Of a DNA stretch of 64,000 nucleotides, positions 33,134-42,594 are shown one piece after another. The notes under the pieces are model-generated. The model saw only the letters and a program-made list of their open reading frames with translations. It was not told the origin of the DNA and searched no databases. The translations under genes and the position numbers were made by a program. The stretch is taken from contig JAUMWD010000006.1 in the NCBI GenBank assembly GCA_030529825.1, positions 22,720 to 86,719 of the forward strand. The letters are read 5' to 3'. The stretch comes from Bacillota bacterium (lineage in GTDB: Bacteria; Bacillota; Clostridia; Oscillospirales; Oscillospiraceae). The number at the start of each line of letters is the position of its first letter. Position 1 is the first letter of the stretch.

Positions 33134-34609
33134 TTATTTTGAGAGCTTTTCAATGCCAACTCTCATGCGGCGGAGAGATTCCTCCTTGCCCAGAATGCGG
33201 CAGATTTCCACGGCACCGCCGGGGGTTACGGCCTTGCCTGCAACGGCAATACGCACAGGCCACATGACCTTTGCGTTCTTGCATTCTTCCTTTGCTGCCA
33301 TATCGGTCATGGCGGTGAGAATATTCTCATCGCACCAATCCTCAACAGCCTCGAAAACAGGCAGCATCTTGTTCAGCATATCCAGAGAAACGGCCTCATC
33401 GGTCTTGCTCTTCTTGTGAACATAAAGCTCGGTTTCATACTCGGGAAGCTCGTCGAAGAAGTCCAGCTTTTCGGGAATGTCCGTAAGCACCTCGGTGCGC
33501 TGCTGAAGCAGGGCGGCAATGGCTGCGGGGTCGATTTCCGGCTTCTTCACCGCCTGACGGATGAAGGGCTCGGCCACCCTTGCAAAGTCCTCTGCGCTCA
33601 TATTGCGGATGTACTCTGCGTTGAAGAATTTCAGCTTCTCAATATCGAAAATAGCGGGGGATTTGCTGAGTCCCTTGAGCTCAAAGATTTCCGCCAGCTC
33701 CTTCATAGAAAAAACCTCGCGCTCACCGCCGGGGCTCCAGCCCAGAAGCGCAACATAGTTGACAACGGCGTCGGTGATGTAGCCCTGTGCGATAAGGTCC
33801 TCGTAAGAGGGATCTCCGTGGCGCTTGGACATCTTGTTATGCTGGTCGCGCATAACGGGAGAGCAATGTACATAGGCGGGAATGTCCCAGCCGAAGCTTT
33901 CGTACAGAAGATTGTACTTGGGAGAGGAGGACAGATATTCGCTGCCGCGGACAACATGGGTAATGCCCATGAGATGGTCGTCAACAACATTTGCGAAGTT
34001 GTAGGTGGGCAGACCGTCGCGCTTAATAAGCACCTGGTCGTCAAGAGTCTTGTTTTCAACGGTGATGTCGCCGAAAATTTCATCGTGGAAGGTGGTGGTG
34101 CCTTCCTCGGGGATTTTCTGACGGATGACATAGGGCTCACCTGCGGCGGCGCGGGCATCGGATTCCTCCTTGCTCACGAAGCGGCAGGGGTCAGCCACCT
34201 TTTCAAAGCCCGTGCTTTCCTCATCCTCGCTCTTTTCGCAGAAGCAGCGGTAGGCGCAGCCCTTTTCAACGAGAAGGTCGGCGTATTCCTTGTAGAGCGC
34301 TCTTCTCTCGGTCTGAATATAGGGACCTACGGGGCCGCCCACATCGGGACCCTCGTCATGGTCAAGGCCGCACTCGGTAAGGGTGCGGTAAATAACATCA
34401 ACAGCGCCCTCAACATATCTGCCCTGGTCGGTGTCCTCAATGCGGAGGATGAATTTACCTCCTGCATGACGGGCAATGAGCCATGTGTAGAGAGCAGTGC
34501 GCAGATTGCCTACATGCATATATCCCGTGGGACTGGGAGCGAAACGGGTGCGCACCTCACCCTTGGGGATGCGTGCCTCCATTTCCTCGTACCATTTCAT
34601 ATCCTTCAT
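33134..34609 (-). CDS. gltX: Glutamyl-tRNA synthetase
   Basis: A 491-residue class I synthetase. The ATG at 34609 has GGAGG upstream. The HIGH-type motif is in FAPSPTGYMHVGNLRTALY and the second signature is KMSKRHGD, both intact. It charges tRNA-Glu (and in many Firmicutes tRNA-Gln, later amidated). The C-terminal anticodon-binding domain appears complete. It is divergent from trpS. Confidence 0.96.
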   Translation of the reverse strand: MKDMKWYEEMEARIPKGEVRTRFAPSPTGYMHVGNLRTALYTWLIARHAGGKFILRIEDTDQGRYVEGAVDVIYRTLTECGLDHDEGPDVGGPVGPYIQTERRALYKEYADLLVEKGCAYRCFCEKSEDEESTGFEKVADPCRFVSKEESDARAAAGEPYVIRQKIPEEGTTTFHDEIFGDITVENKTLDDQVLIKRDGLPTYNFANVVDDHLMGITHVVRGSEYLSSSPKYNLLYESFGWDIPAYVHCSPVMRDQHNKMSKRHGDPSYEDLIAQGYITDAVVNYVALLGWSPGGEREVFSMKELAEIFELKGLSKSPAIFDIEKLKFFNAEYIRNMSAEDFARVAEPFIRQAVKKPEIDPAAIAALLQQRTEVLTDIPEKLDFFDELPEYETELYVHKKSKTDEAVSLDMLNKMLPVFEAVEDWCDENILTAMTDMAAKEECKNAKVMWPVRIAVAGKAVTPGGAVEICRILGKEESLRRMRVGIEKLSK

Positions 34610-34734
34610 AGTGTTCCTCCGAAGCTGTAAAAATAACACACATATATTATTTTACATTTTATCTGTTGTCAAGCGGCAGTTAAAATGGTACAATGCTAAT
34701 TTAGAAAATTATCTTTATTTGGAGATTTACAGAT

Positions 34735-35748
34735 ATGGAAAACGAAATCAAGAAAAAAGTAATGCTTTCCGGCATACAGCCCTCCGGCGACCTGCACCTG
34801 GGAAACTATCTCGGTGCTGTAAAGAACTGGGGCGCCCGCGCCGAAGAGTTTGACTGCTACTACTTCATGGCAGACCTGCACACCCTCACCGTGCGTCAGA
34901 ATCCCGCAGAGCTGCGCCGCAGAACCCTTGAGCAGCTGGCACAGTACATTGCCTGCGGTCTTGACCCCGAAAAGAACACCCTTTTCGTGCAGAGCCATGT
35001 TCACGAGCACGCGGAGCTGGGTTGGATTCTCAACTGCTACACCATGTTCGGTGAGCTTTCCCGCATGACACAGTTCAAGGACAAGAGCGCAAAGAATGCC
35101 GACAACATCAACGGCGGTCTTTTCACCTATCCCGCCCTCATGGCGGCGGACATCCTGCTTTATCAGGCGGACTTCGTTCCCGTAGGTGAAGACCAGCGTC
35201 AGCATTGCGAGCTCACCCGCGATGTGGCAATCCGCTTCAATAACATTTACGGTGATGTATTCAAGGTTCCCGAGCCCTACATTCCCAAGGCAGGCGCAAG
35301 AGTCATGGGTCTGGGCAATCCCACCTCAAAGATGAGCAAGTCCGATCCCAACGGCTGCGTTTTCCTCATGGAAAAGCCTGAGGACATCGCCCGCAAGTTC
35401 AAGCGTGCCGTCACCGACTCCGACACGGAAAACTGCGTTCGCTTTGACCGCGAAAACAAGCCCGGCGTTGCAAACCTCATGAACATCTACGCCGCCGTCA
35501 CCGGCAAGACCTTTGAAGAAATCGAGAAGGAATTTGACGGCTGCGGCTACGGTGTTTTCAAGCCCGCAGTAGGCGAGGCTGTTATCGAAACTCTCCGTCC
35601 CATCCGCGAGGAGGCAAGCAGACTTCTTGCCGACAAGGCATATCTGCAGAAGGTATATTCCGACGGTGCCGAAAAGGCAAGCTACATTGCCCGCAAGACA
35701 CTGCGTAAGGTTTATAAAAAGGTGGGCCTCGTGGAGAAGCCCTTCTGA
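34735..35748 (+). CDS. trpS: Tryptophanyl-tRNA synthetase
   Basis: A 337-residue class I synthetase of normal length. The HIGH-type motif is GDLHLGNYLG, preceded by SGIQPSG, and the second signature is KMSKSDPNG near residue 200. GGAG lies upstream of the ATG. No T-box or trp leader is seen in the 125 bp between it and gltX. Confidence 0.96.
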   Translation: MENEIKKKVMLSGIQPSGDLHLGNYLGAVKNWGARAEEFDCYYFMADLHTLTVRQNPAELRRRTLEQLAQYIACGLDPEKNTLFVQSHVHEHAELGWILNCYTMFGELSRMTQFKDKSAKNADNINGGLFTYPALMAADILLYQADFVPVGEDQRQHCELTRDVAIRFNNIYGDVFKVPEPYIPKAGARVMGLGNPTSKMSKSDPNGCVFLMEKPEDIARKFKRAVTDSDTENCVRFDRENKPGVANLMNIYAAVTGKTFEEIEKEFDGCGYGVFKPAVGEAVIETLRPIREEASRLLADKAYLQKVYSDGAEKASYIARKTLRKVYKKVGLVEKPF

Positions 35749-35787
35749 TTTTTTCATCCCGCTGTGGGATAAACAAGGAGAGATATC

Positions 35788-36912
35788 ATGGTCTTCAGTA
35801 CAGAAGTCTGGATAAAGATAGTATTTGCCATAGGCATTGCCTTCATCGTTGCAAATCTCGCAACCCCTTTGGTCATGAAATTTGCAAAGCAGGTTGGCGC
35901 AATTGATGTTCCCGATGAAAAGCGCCACATTCACAAGGCACCCACTCCCCGCATGGGCGGACTCGCAATTTTCCTGGGATTTTTGCTGTCCGTTCTTGTT
36001 TTCGCCAACATCACCCCTCAGGTGCGCGGCATTCTTATCGGAGCAATTCTCATTGTTGTGGTGGGCGCAATCGACGACGTATTAAACCTCAACGCATGGC
36101 TGAAATTCGGTGTGCAGATCATCGCCGCCGTCATCGCCGTGCTGTCCGGCGTTCTGATTAATGTCGTTTCAAACCCCCTGCTTATTACCAGCGGTCAGGC
36201 CCTCACCATAGGAGTTCTGTCCGTTCCCGTTACTATTTTGTGGATTGTAGGCGTCACGAATTCCGTCAATCTCATTGACGGTCTTGACGGACTTGCCTGC
36301 GGTGTTTCCACCATTGCCTCCCTTTCCATGCTGGCGGTTTCCATGCTGGTATCGGACGCAAACAGCAATGTAGCAATAATTCTTGCCGCGCTCTGCGGCG
36401 CATGTCTCGGTTTTCTGCCCTTCAACCTTAACCCCGCAAAGATTTTCATGGGTGATACGGGCGCGCTGCTGCTCGGCTATATACTTGCAACGGTTTCCGT
36501 CATAGGAATGTTCAAGTTCTATGCCATCATAACCTTTATTCTTCCCGTTCTGGCGCTGGCCGTGCCTCTTTTAGACACCGTTTTTGCCTTTACCCGCCGT
36601 ATGCTCAACGGGCAGAGCCCCTTCCATGCCGACCGCGGCCACTTCCACCACAGGCTGCTGGACATCGGCCTTAATCAGAAGCAGGTCGTTGCCGTTCTGT
36701 ACGCGGTTTCCGCAATACTCGGACTTGTGGGTGTGCTGATTACCTCCACGGGTACGGTGCGAATGATTGTCGCCCTTGCGTCCTTTGTAATTGCCGCCTG
36801 CATCTGGCTCTTTGTTTTCAGACACAACAAAAACATCCACATTCATCACGAGGCCGCAGCCGCAGCTGCCGAAGCCTCCCCCGAAGAGGAGAAAAAAGAT
36901 GAAGAAGCTTAA
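35788..36912 (+). CDS. WecA/TagO-like undecaprenyl-phosphate sugar-1-phosphate transferase
   Basis: A 374-residue polytopic enzyme of the MraY/WecA family with about ten to eleven membrane helices. The catalytic pieces are there: AIDDVLNL (Asp-Asp), NLIDGLDGLACG, KIFMGDTGALLLGY and the loop HADRGHFHHRLLDIG, which separates WecA/TagO from MraY. It links N-acetylhexosamine phosphate to undecaprenyl phosphate to start teichoic acid or surface polysaccharide. The C-terminus is a His/Ala/Glu-rich cytoplasmic tail. It overlaps wecB by 14 bp. Confidence 0.9.
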   Translation: MVFSTEVWIKIVFAIGIAFIVANLATPLVMKFAKQVGAIDVPDEKRHIHKAPTPRMGGLAIFLGFLLSVLVFANITPQVRGILIGAILIVVVGAIDDVLNLNAWLKFGVQIIAAVIAVLSGVLINVVSNPLLITSGQALTIGVLSVPVTILWIVGVTNSVNLIDGLDGLACGVSTIASLSMLAVSMLVSDANSNVAIILAALCGACLGFLPFNLNPAKIFMGDTGALLLGYILATVSVIGMFKFYAIITFILPVLALAVPLLDTVFAFTRRMLNGQSPFHADRGHFHHRLLDIGLNQKQVVAVLYAVSAILGLVGVLITSTGTVRMIVALASFVIAACIWLFVFRHNKNIHIHHEAAAAAAEASPEEEKKDEEA

Positions 36913-38041
36913 AGTCATGTCCGTTTTCGGCACCCGTCCCGAAGCCATCAAGATGGCTCCGCTGGCACTGGAGCTGCAGAAATATCCCGAAATCGAAAGC
37001 CTTATCTGCGTCACCGCGCAGCACCGCGAGATGCTTGACTCCGTCATGGACTGCTTCGGTCTCAAGGCTGATTACGACCTGAACATCATGGGCAAGAATC
37101 AGACTCTCACCGATGTCACCACCAAGGCTCTGAAGGGCCTTGAGGAGTGCTTCAAGGTCGCGCAGCCTGACCTTGTGCTTGTCCACGGTGACACCAGCAC
37201 AACCTTCTCCGCGGCGCTTGCCGCCTTCTATGCAAAGATTCCCGTAGGTCATGTGGAGGCAGGTCTTCGCACCTATGACCGTTACAGTCCCTTCCCCGAG
37301 GAAATGAACCGCTGTCTCGTTGGCCGTCTTGCCACACTGCACTTTGCCCCCACGGCAAAGAACGCCGCAAACCTCACGGCAGAGGCTGTCACCGGCGATA
37401 TTTTCATCACCGGCAACACCGTCATCGACGCCATGAAGTACACCATCGGCGACGGCAGCTTCAATTCCGAGGAGCTGAAGGCAATCGATTTTTCCAAGCG
37501 CGTTGTGGCCATGACCTGCCACCGCCGCGAAAACTACGGCGAGCCCATGCAGAACATCTTTTCCGCAGTTCGTGAGATCGCGGAAAACCATTCCGATGTG
37601 GAGTTTGTCTATCCCATACATATGTCCCCCATCGTCCGCGAGGCTGCCCACGGCATTCTCGACGGGCTGGACAATGTGAAGCTTATCGAGCCCCTTGATG
37701 CCATGGATATGCACCGTCTCATGAGCAAAAGCTTCATGGTCATGACCGACAGCGGCGGACTTCAGGAGGAGGCTCCCTCTTTGGGAAAGCCCGTGCTCGT
37801 GCTCCGCAGGGAGACCGAGCGCCCCGAGGCTGTTGAGGCAGGCACCGTAAAGCTCTGCGGCGTAAAGAAGGAGGACATAGTCCGCGACGCAGAGGAGCTT
37901 CTCACAAATCCCGCCGCCTACGACAAAATGGCCCACGCCGTTAATCCCTACGGCGACGGAAGCGCCTGCCGCAGAATTGCGGAAGCAATTCTTTATAACG
38001 CAGGTCTGCGAGAAGAAAAGCCCGACGAATTCAGAGTATAA
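36899..38041 (+). CDS. wecB: UDP-N-acetylglucosamine 2-epimerase (non-hydrolysing)
   Basis: A 380-residue GT-B-fold epimerase that interconverts UDP-GlcNAc and UDP-ManNAc. Markers are FGTRPEAIKMAPL at the N-terminus, HGDTSTTFSAALAAFY, HVEAGLRT and TDSGGLQEEAPSLGKPVLVLR. The start at 36899 has GAGGAG upstream and lies inside the tail of the transferase gene, so translation is probably coupled. With its neighbour it supplies ManNAc for linkage-unit or capsule synthesis. Confidence 0.94.
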   Translation: MKKLKVMSVFGTRPEAIKMAPLALELQKYPEIESLICVTAQHREMLDSVMDCFGLKADYDLNIMGKNQTLTDVTTKALKGLEECFKVAQPDLVLVHGDTSTTFSAALAAFYAKIPVGHVEAGLRTYDRYSPFPEEMNRCLVGRLATLHFAPTAKNAANLTAEAVTGDIFITGNTVIDAMKYTIGDGSFNSEELKAIDFSKRVVAMTCHRRENYGEPMQNIFSAVREIAENHSDVEFVYPIHMSPIVREAAHGILDGLDNVKLIEPLDAMDMHRLMSKSFMVMTDSGGLQEEAPSLGKPVLVLRRETERPEAVEAGTVKLCGVKKEDIVRDAEELLTNPAAYDKMAHAVNPYGDGSACRRIAEAILYNAGLREEKPDEFRV

Positions 38042-38067
38042 AAAAAGACCGCTTCTGCGGTCTTTTT
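38042..38067. terminator. Bidirectional terminator
   Basis: AAAAAGACCGC (38042-38052) pairs exactly with GCGGTCTTTTT (38057-38067), loop TTCT. It lies between wecB and the convergent small-gene operon. Confidence 0.92.
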
Positions 38068-38345
38068 TATAATAAATACATGGCTCCCATAATCAGCAGA
38101 AGCTCCTTATCGCCGCTTTCGCGGTACATGAGATAGAGAATGAGTATAAGCAGCAAATCCTCGGTCTCAAGCTCGGAGAGATTTTTCCCTATCCCCTTGG
38201 GCAAGAGGGCTGAAAGATTGCCTCCCGCGAGGGGTGGTCTGCTCTGATTTTTCCTCGGCACAGGCATAGGCTTCGGCACAGTGGAAGGAGGATTCTCCTC
38301 CACCCGCTGGGGCTTTCCGCTGTTGCCGCGATAGCGGTTATACAT
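38067..38345 (-). CDS. Small protein with hydrophobic C-terminus, unknown
   Basis: A 92-residue protein. The ATG at 38345 has GGAGG upstream; the longer frame overlaps the previous gene further. The N-terminus is basic (MYNRYRGN), the middle Pro/Arg-rich and the C-terminus acidic then hydrophobic (ETEDLLLILILYLMYRESG then ELLLIMGAMYLL). The Asp-Leu-Leu pattern repeats around RESGDK and is familiar from small clostridial proteins without known role. It overlaps the preceding gene by 8 bp. Confidence 0.6.
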   Translation of the reverse strand: MYNRYRGNSGKPQRVEENPPSTVPKPMPVPRKNQSRPPLAGGNLSALLPKGIGKNLSELETEDLLLILILYLMYRESGDKELLLIMGAMYLL

Positions 38346-38670
38346 CCTCTTTACCTCCGAATTCCTCCGCGGCAGCGGATGCGATGCGGGCCATTTTCGC
38401 AAGCCTCACAGCTTTGTCCATTTTGCCCCGCCGCTTTTCCGAAAGATAGGGGCGCAGGGCATCGAGAAGCCGTCTGTCCCTGCTGTCCTTTGCCCCGTCG
38501 CCGTTAATGAGGCCGCTGATTTTCTGCAGCATTTTCGGATCGACAGACTGCAGCTCCCTGCTTTGCTCCGATGCTCCGCCGCCCATGAGCGACTTTGCGA
38601 GATTTGCGATTTTCTCCATCTGCTCGGGATTGTTCAGAACCTGGTTCAGGCTGTCCTCAAGCTCGCCCAC
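38338..38670 (-). CDS. Small helical protein, unknown
   Basis: A 110-residue protein starting with GTG at 38670 behind GGGGAGGTGA. It is helical and charged, with MLQKISGLINGDG and RRLLDALRPYLSEKRRGKMDKAVRLAKMARI; the last block, LRPYLSEKRR, recurs in small clostridial proteins. No membrane segment or signal is seen. Middle gene of three on the minus strand. Function unknown; the conserved three-gene set in a spore-former makes a sporulation role possible but unproved. Confidence 0.6.
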   Translation of the reverse strand: MGELEDSLNQVLNNPEQMEKIANLAKSLMGGGASEQSRELQSVDPKMLQKISGLINGDGAKDSRDRRLLDALRPYLSEKRRGKMDKAVRLAKMARIASAAAEEFGGKEDV

Positions 38671-38683
38671 GGGCTCACCTCCC

Positions 38684-38920
38684 CTACCTCATGGCACTCT
38701 TTATGCTTTCGGCAAGACGCCGTCCCTCTTCGGTACCCAGCACGGCATTGAGTATGCTCTGAAGTGCCGCGGCATCACCGCTTTTCGCCGCCTGCTCCAC
38801 GGCAGAGGCGTCTAACATACGGCTCAAGGCCTTGCCGTCCTCGGACTCGGCAATGCTTTTGAGCTTATCCGCTTTCCCACTCTTTTTAAGCTGTTCGTTT
38901 ATCTTTTCGAGATTTTGCAT
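38684..38920 (-). CDS. Small helical protein, unknown
   Basis: A 78-residue protein, first gene of the three-gene leftward set. AGGAGTGA lies upstream of the ATG at 38920. It is all-helical and polar, with KINEQLKKSGKADKLKSIAE and repeated short helices around DAAALQSILNAVLGTEEG. It shares general style with the second gene (helices with NxxLxxxEG/DG turns). No recognised family. Confidence 0.55.
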   Translation of the reverse strand: MQNLEKINEQLKKSGKADKLKSIAESEDGKALSRMLDASAVEQAAKSGDAAALQSILNAVLGTEEGRRLAESIKSAMR

Positions 38921-38970
38921 AAAGCATCACTCCTGAAACAGTATATGCACTTCAGCAATGGAGGTTTACA

Positions 38971-39441
38971 ATGAAAATTGCAGTTTTTTCTGACAGCCAC
39001 GGTTCCTCAAAAGGCATGGTAAATGCCGTCAGGGAATATGCACCCGACCAAATAATCCATCTCGGTGACGGCAACGCAGACCTGCGGCCTCTTGAAAAGG
39101 AATTCCCCCACATCCCCATATGCGCCGTTTCCGGCAACTGTGACCGCGATTGCTTTGAGTCGGAATACAAGGTAATAAAGTTGGGCCGCTTAAACGCCTT
39201 CATTACCCACGGTCACCGCTATGCCGTGCGCTACGGCAACCTTAACACACTGCTTTACGCCGCTGAATGCAATGAGTGTCAGCTTGCCATGTTCGGTCAT
39301 ACCCACAGGGCCGGCTTTGAGCAGATTGAGGGCATATTTGTTCTCAATCCCGGCACCGCAGGCACCGGCAGCGAAAAAACATGGGCAGCCCTTGAAATCG
39401 GCGCCTCGGGCGAGATTAACTGCGAAATCCGCAAAATCTGA
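38971..39441 (+). CDS. YfcE/MJ0936-type metallophosphoesterase
   Basis: A 156-residue calcineurin-like phosphoesterase. The metal-binding motifs are in order: SDSHG (10-14 region), LGDGNAD, SGNCD, THGHRY and GHTHRAG. GGAGG lies upstream of the ATG. Members are Mn-dependent phosphodiesterases of unclear natural substrate. Divergent from the small-gene operon. Confidence 0.9.
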   Translation: MKIAVFSDSHGSSKGMVNAVREYAPDQIIHLGDGNADLRPLEKEFPHIPICAVSGNCDRDCFESEYKVIKLGRLNAFITHGHRYAVRYGNLNTLLYAAECNECQLAMFGHTHRAGFEQIEGIFVLNPGTAGTGSEKTWAALEIGASGEINCEIRKI

Positions 39442-39602
39442 CGCTTCACCCCATTCACAGCATAATCGACATAAACTTTCTCTTTGTATAGCTAAAATTC
39501 TATCTCTTTGCCCTTTATTTTTTCCTTTGGTTTTGTTATACTTTTAAGGATGAATATTTTACCGCATAAAGCGAGTATTACAAAAAGAGAGGATATTCAA
39601 AA

Positions 39603-40565
39603 ATGATTTCTCACGGCAAAGAAATTAAGGTTTTTACCGGTAATTCCAACCCCGAGCTTGCACAGAAAATCGGCAAGCTTCTCTTCAAGGAGCTTGGTGA
39701 CTGCACCTGTGCTCACTTTGCAGACGGTGAGTGCTCCATCTCCGTTCACGAGCCTGTTCGCGGCGCCGATGTTTTCATCGTTCAGTCCACCTGCAAGCCC
39801 GTTAACGACAACCTCATGGAGCTGCTTGTTATGATCGACGCCATGCGCAGAGCATCCGCAGGCCGCATCACCGCAGTTATCCCCTACTTCGGCTACGCCC
39901 GTCAGGACCGCAAGGCAAAGAGCCGCGATCCCATCTCCGCAAAGTTGGTTGCAAACCTCATCACCGCCGCCGGCGCTGACCGTGTCCTCACCATGGACCT
40001 CCACGCCGCACAGATTCAGGGCTTCTTTGACATCCCCGTCGACAATCTTTTCGGCGCTCCTCTCTTCGCCAACCACTACCTCGATGTTTTCGGCAAGGGC
40101 AACGAGGACATCATGGTCGTTTCCCCCGACGTAGGCTCCACCGCCCGCGCACGCAACTTCTCCATGAAGCTGGGCTGCAACATGGCCATCGTTGACAAGC
40201 GCCGTGAAAAGGCAAACCAGTCCGAGGTTATGAACATCATCGGCAATGTTGAAGGCAAGACCTGCATTCTCCTTGACGATATGGTTGACACCGCAGGCTC
40301 CCTCTGCGGCGCCGCAAAGGCCATCATGGAAATCGGCGGTGCAAAGGAAGTTTACGCCTGCGCAAGCCACGGCGTTCTCTCCGGTCCCGCCATCGAGCGC
40401 ATCGAAAACAGCTGCATCAAGGAGCTGCTGCTTCTGGACACCATTCCCTATCCCGAAGACAAGCCCGTATGCGACAAGATCAAGTATATGTCCGTTGACA
40501 GAGTATTCTCCGAAGCGATCCGCCGCATCTACGAGGAAGAATCCATCTCCAATCTTTTTGAGTAA
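39603..40565 (+). CDS. prs: Ribose-phosphate pyrophosphokinase
   Basis: A 320-residue PRPP synthetase of class I length. The ATP loop YFGYARQDRKAKSRDPISAK, metal-binding TMDLHAAQIQGFFDIP and the PRPP loop LLDDMVDTAGSLCGAAKAI are all intact. It makes PRPP from ribose-5-phosphate for purine, pyrimidine, His, Trp and NAD synthesis. An AGAGAGGA site precedes the ATG. The 160 bp upstream are AT-rich with TATACT at 39537 as a weak -10 candidate. Confidence 0.95.
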   Translation: MISHGKEIKVFTGNSNPELAQKIGKLLFKELGDCTCAHFADGECSISVHEPVRGADVFIVQSTCKPVNDNLMELLVMIDAMRRASAGRITAVIPYFGYARQDRKAKSRDPISAKLVANLITAAGADRVLTMDLHAAQIQGFFDIPVDNLFGAPLFANHYLDVFGKGNEDIMVVSPDVGSTARARNFSMKLGCNMAIVDKRREKANQSEVMNIIGNVEGKTCILLDDMVDTAGSLCGAAKAIMEIGGAKEVYACASHGVLSGPAIERIENSCIKELLLLDTIPYPEDKPVCDKIKYMSVDRVFSEAIRRIYEEESISNLFE

Positions 40566-40580
40566 TACATAACCCTTCTG

Positions 40581-40681
40581 CAACGGCTCCCCTCTGCGGG
40601 GAGCCGTTGAATAAAGGCAAACGCGAAGGGTAATTCTTCACCCTTTTACCGCTGACGCGGTCCCCCTCACCACAGAGGGGA
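40581..40681. repeat. Cluster of three intergenic hairpins between prs and pth
   Basis: A 12-bp stem (40581-40592 with 40598-40609), then GAAGGGT/ACCCTTT (40625-40631 with 40640-40646, one mismatch at the edge), then CCCCTC/GAGGGG (40663-40668 with 40675-40680). The layout copies that of the repeat before mutL at 55.9 kb. Confidence 0.7.
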
Positions 40682-40704
40682 GACTGATTTGAGGTCGTAA
40701 TACT

Positions 40705-41304
40705 ATGTTTGACAAGCTTCGTGCCGGCTCCGGCGTATCATGGATTGTCGTGTTTCTGGGCAATCCCGGAATTAAATACAACGGCACCCGCCACAATGCA
40801 GGCTTCATGGCCTGTGACGCAGTTGAGCGCGACCTCAATGTATCCGTAAACAAGCTGCGCTTCAAGGCCCTTACTGCCACGGCAAGCATAGAGGGAGAGA
40901 AGGTGCTTCTCATGAAGCCCCAGACCTATATGAATCTCTCCGGTGAGGCTGTAATTCAGGCCGCAAATTTCTATAAGGTCTCCCCGGACCACATCATTGT
41001 CGTTTCCGATGAGGTAGCTCTGCCCATCGGAAAAATGCGCATCCGCAAAAGCGGCTCCGCAGGCGGTCACAACGGGCTCAAGAACATCATTCTCCATTTA
41101 GGCACAGATGCTTTTCCCCGCATCCGCATGGGCGTTGGCAGCGCGCCGCATCCCGATTACGACATGGCAGACTGGGTGCTCAGCACCTTCAAAAATCAGG
41201 ACGCCGCCGACATGGAGGAGCTGGCCAAAAGGGTTTCCAAGGCCATACGCTGCTACATTCTTGAGGGCGCAGATAAAGCCATGAACATTTATAACCGCAA
41301 CTGA
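40705..41304 (+). CDS. pth: Peptidyl-tRNA hydrolase
   Basis: A 199-residue hydrolase that frees tRNA from stalled peptidyl-tRNA. LGNPGIKYNGTRHNAGF holds the catalytic His, and KPQTYMNLSGEAV and GSAGGHNGLKNI the substrate-binding Asn residues. A short N-terminal extension (MFDKLRAGSG) precedes the fold. GAGG lies in the tail of the repeat upstream. Confidence 0.94.
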   Translation: MFDKLRAGSGVSWIVVFLGNPGIKYNGTRHNAGFMACDAVERDLNVSVNKLRFKALTATASIEGEKVLLMKPQTYMNLSGEAVIQAANFYKVSPDHIIVVSDEVALPIGKMRIRKSGSAGGHNGLKNIILHLGTDAFPRIRMGVGSAPHPDYDMADWVLSTFKNQDAADMEELAKRVSKAIRCYILEGADKAMNIYNRN

Positions 41305-41310
41305 CATTAT

Positions 41311-41353
41311 GACGGTGGGGGATTTCTATCCTCCGCCGTCAAAGTGATTTTTT
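41311..41353 (+). terminator. Probable terminator of pth
   Basis: GACGG..GGGGAT pairs with ATCC..CCGTC (41311-41340), followed after a few bases by a T-run (41348-41353). A second small stem, CCGATAC/GTATCGG (41358-41380), lies just before the glgC ribosome site. Confidence 0.6.
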
Positions 41354-41397
41354 AATACCGATACCGTCTCCGTGTATCGGGAAAGGATGATGAACAC

Positions 41398-42591
41398 ATG
41401 AAGAAAAGCTGTATCGCAATGCTTCTTGCAGGCGGTCAGGGCTCCCGTCTCTATGCCCTGACACAAAATGTGGCAAAGCCCAATATGCCCTTCGGAGGAA
41501 AATACCGCATCATCGATTTTCCTCTGTCCAACTGTGCCAATTCCGGCATTGACACCGTGGGTGTGCTGACACAGTACCGCCCTCTTCAGCTCAACAGCTA
41601 CATAGCCGGAGGCCAGCCCTGGGATTTGGACTCCGCTGACGGCGGTGTGTTCATTCTCCCTCCCTATCAGACCGCCGGCGAGCAGGGCGAATGGTTCTCC
41701 GGCACCGCAAATGCCATCTATCAGAATATGGGCTTCATCGAGATGTACGACCCGGACAATGTTATCATTCTCTCCGGCGACCATATCTACAAGATGGACT
41801 ATGCGAAAATGCTCCGTGAGCACATGGAAAAGGATGCCGCCTGCACCATCGCCGTGCTGCAGGTCTCCCTGGAGGATGCCACCCGCTTCGGCATTATGAA
41901 TCTGGGCGAGGACGGCTTCGTTTCCGAGTTTGAGGAAAAGCCGAAAAAGCCCAAATCCGACCTTGCCTCCATGGGCATTTACATCTTCAACTGGAAGAAG
42001 CTTCGCAAATATCTCATTGAAGACGAAAACGATCCGAACTCCAGCAAGGATTTCGGCAAAAATATAATTCCCAATATGCTGAAGGAGGGCGAAAAGCTCT
42101 GGCCCTACCGCTTTGACGGCTACTGGCGCGATGTGGGCACCATAACAAGCCTGTGGGACGCCAACATGGATATGCTCTCCACAACTCTGATAAACCTTTA
42201 CGATCCCAACTGGCCCATTCGTTCCCGGGGCAACACCCGTCCTCCTCACTTTGCAGGAGAGGATGCGGAAATCGTTCACTCCATCGTCACCGAGGGCTGC
42301 GTCATAGAGGGCCATGTGGAAAACTCCGTGCTCTCCAGCTCCGCAGTGGTGGGAAAGGACGCCCGGGTGCTTTACAGCGTGCTCATGCCCGGTGCCGTGG
42401 TTGAGGAGGGCGCCACCGTGGAATACGCCATCATCGGTGAAAACACCGTTATAAAGAAAAATGCCCATGTGGGTGCCGCACCCGACGGAACAGAGCAGTG
42501 GGGCGTTGCCACCTGCGGCCCCGATATAGAAATCCGAGAAGGCGCAGTCGTGCCTGCAGGCGCCATGATTTACAAGTCAGAGGAGGTTTGA
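41398..42591 (+). CDS. glgC: Glucose-1-phosphate adenylyltransferase
   Basis: A 397-residue ADP-glucose pyrophosphorylase, the committed step of glycogen synthesis. The nucleotide loop is [20 protein letters not shown], followed by [18 protein letters not shown], and [10 protein letters not shown] holds the catalytic Asp. The C-terminus is a left-handed beta-helix. First gene of glgC-glgD-glgP-pfkB, with 3 bp to glgD. Confidence 0.95.
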   Translation: MKKSCIAMLLAGGQGSRLYALTQNVAKPNMPFGGKYRIIDFPLSNCANSGIDTVGVLTQYRPLQLNSYIAGGQPWDLDSADGGVFILPPYQTAGEQGEWFSGTANAIYQNMGFIEMYDPDNVIILSGDHIYKMDYAKMLREHMEKDAACTIAVLQVSLEDATRFGIMNLGEDGFVSEFEEKPKKPKSDLASMGIYIFNWKKLRKYLIEDENDPNSSKDFGKNIIPNMLKEGEKLWPYRFDGYWRDVGTITSLWDANMDMLSTTLINLYDPNWPIRSRGNTRPPHFAGEDAEIVHSIVTEGCVIEGHVENSVLSSSAVVGKDARVLYSVLMPGAVVEEGATVEYAIIGENTVIKKNAHVGAAPDGTEQWGVATCGPDIEIREGAVVPAGAMIYKSEEV

Positions 42592-42594
42592 GAA

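Noticed and set aside
36571-37065. Reverse frame opposite the WecA-like/wecB junction
   Set aside because: Shadow frame with low-complexity translation; no ribosome site.
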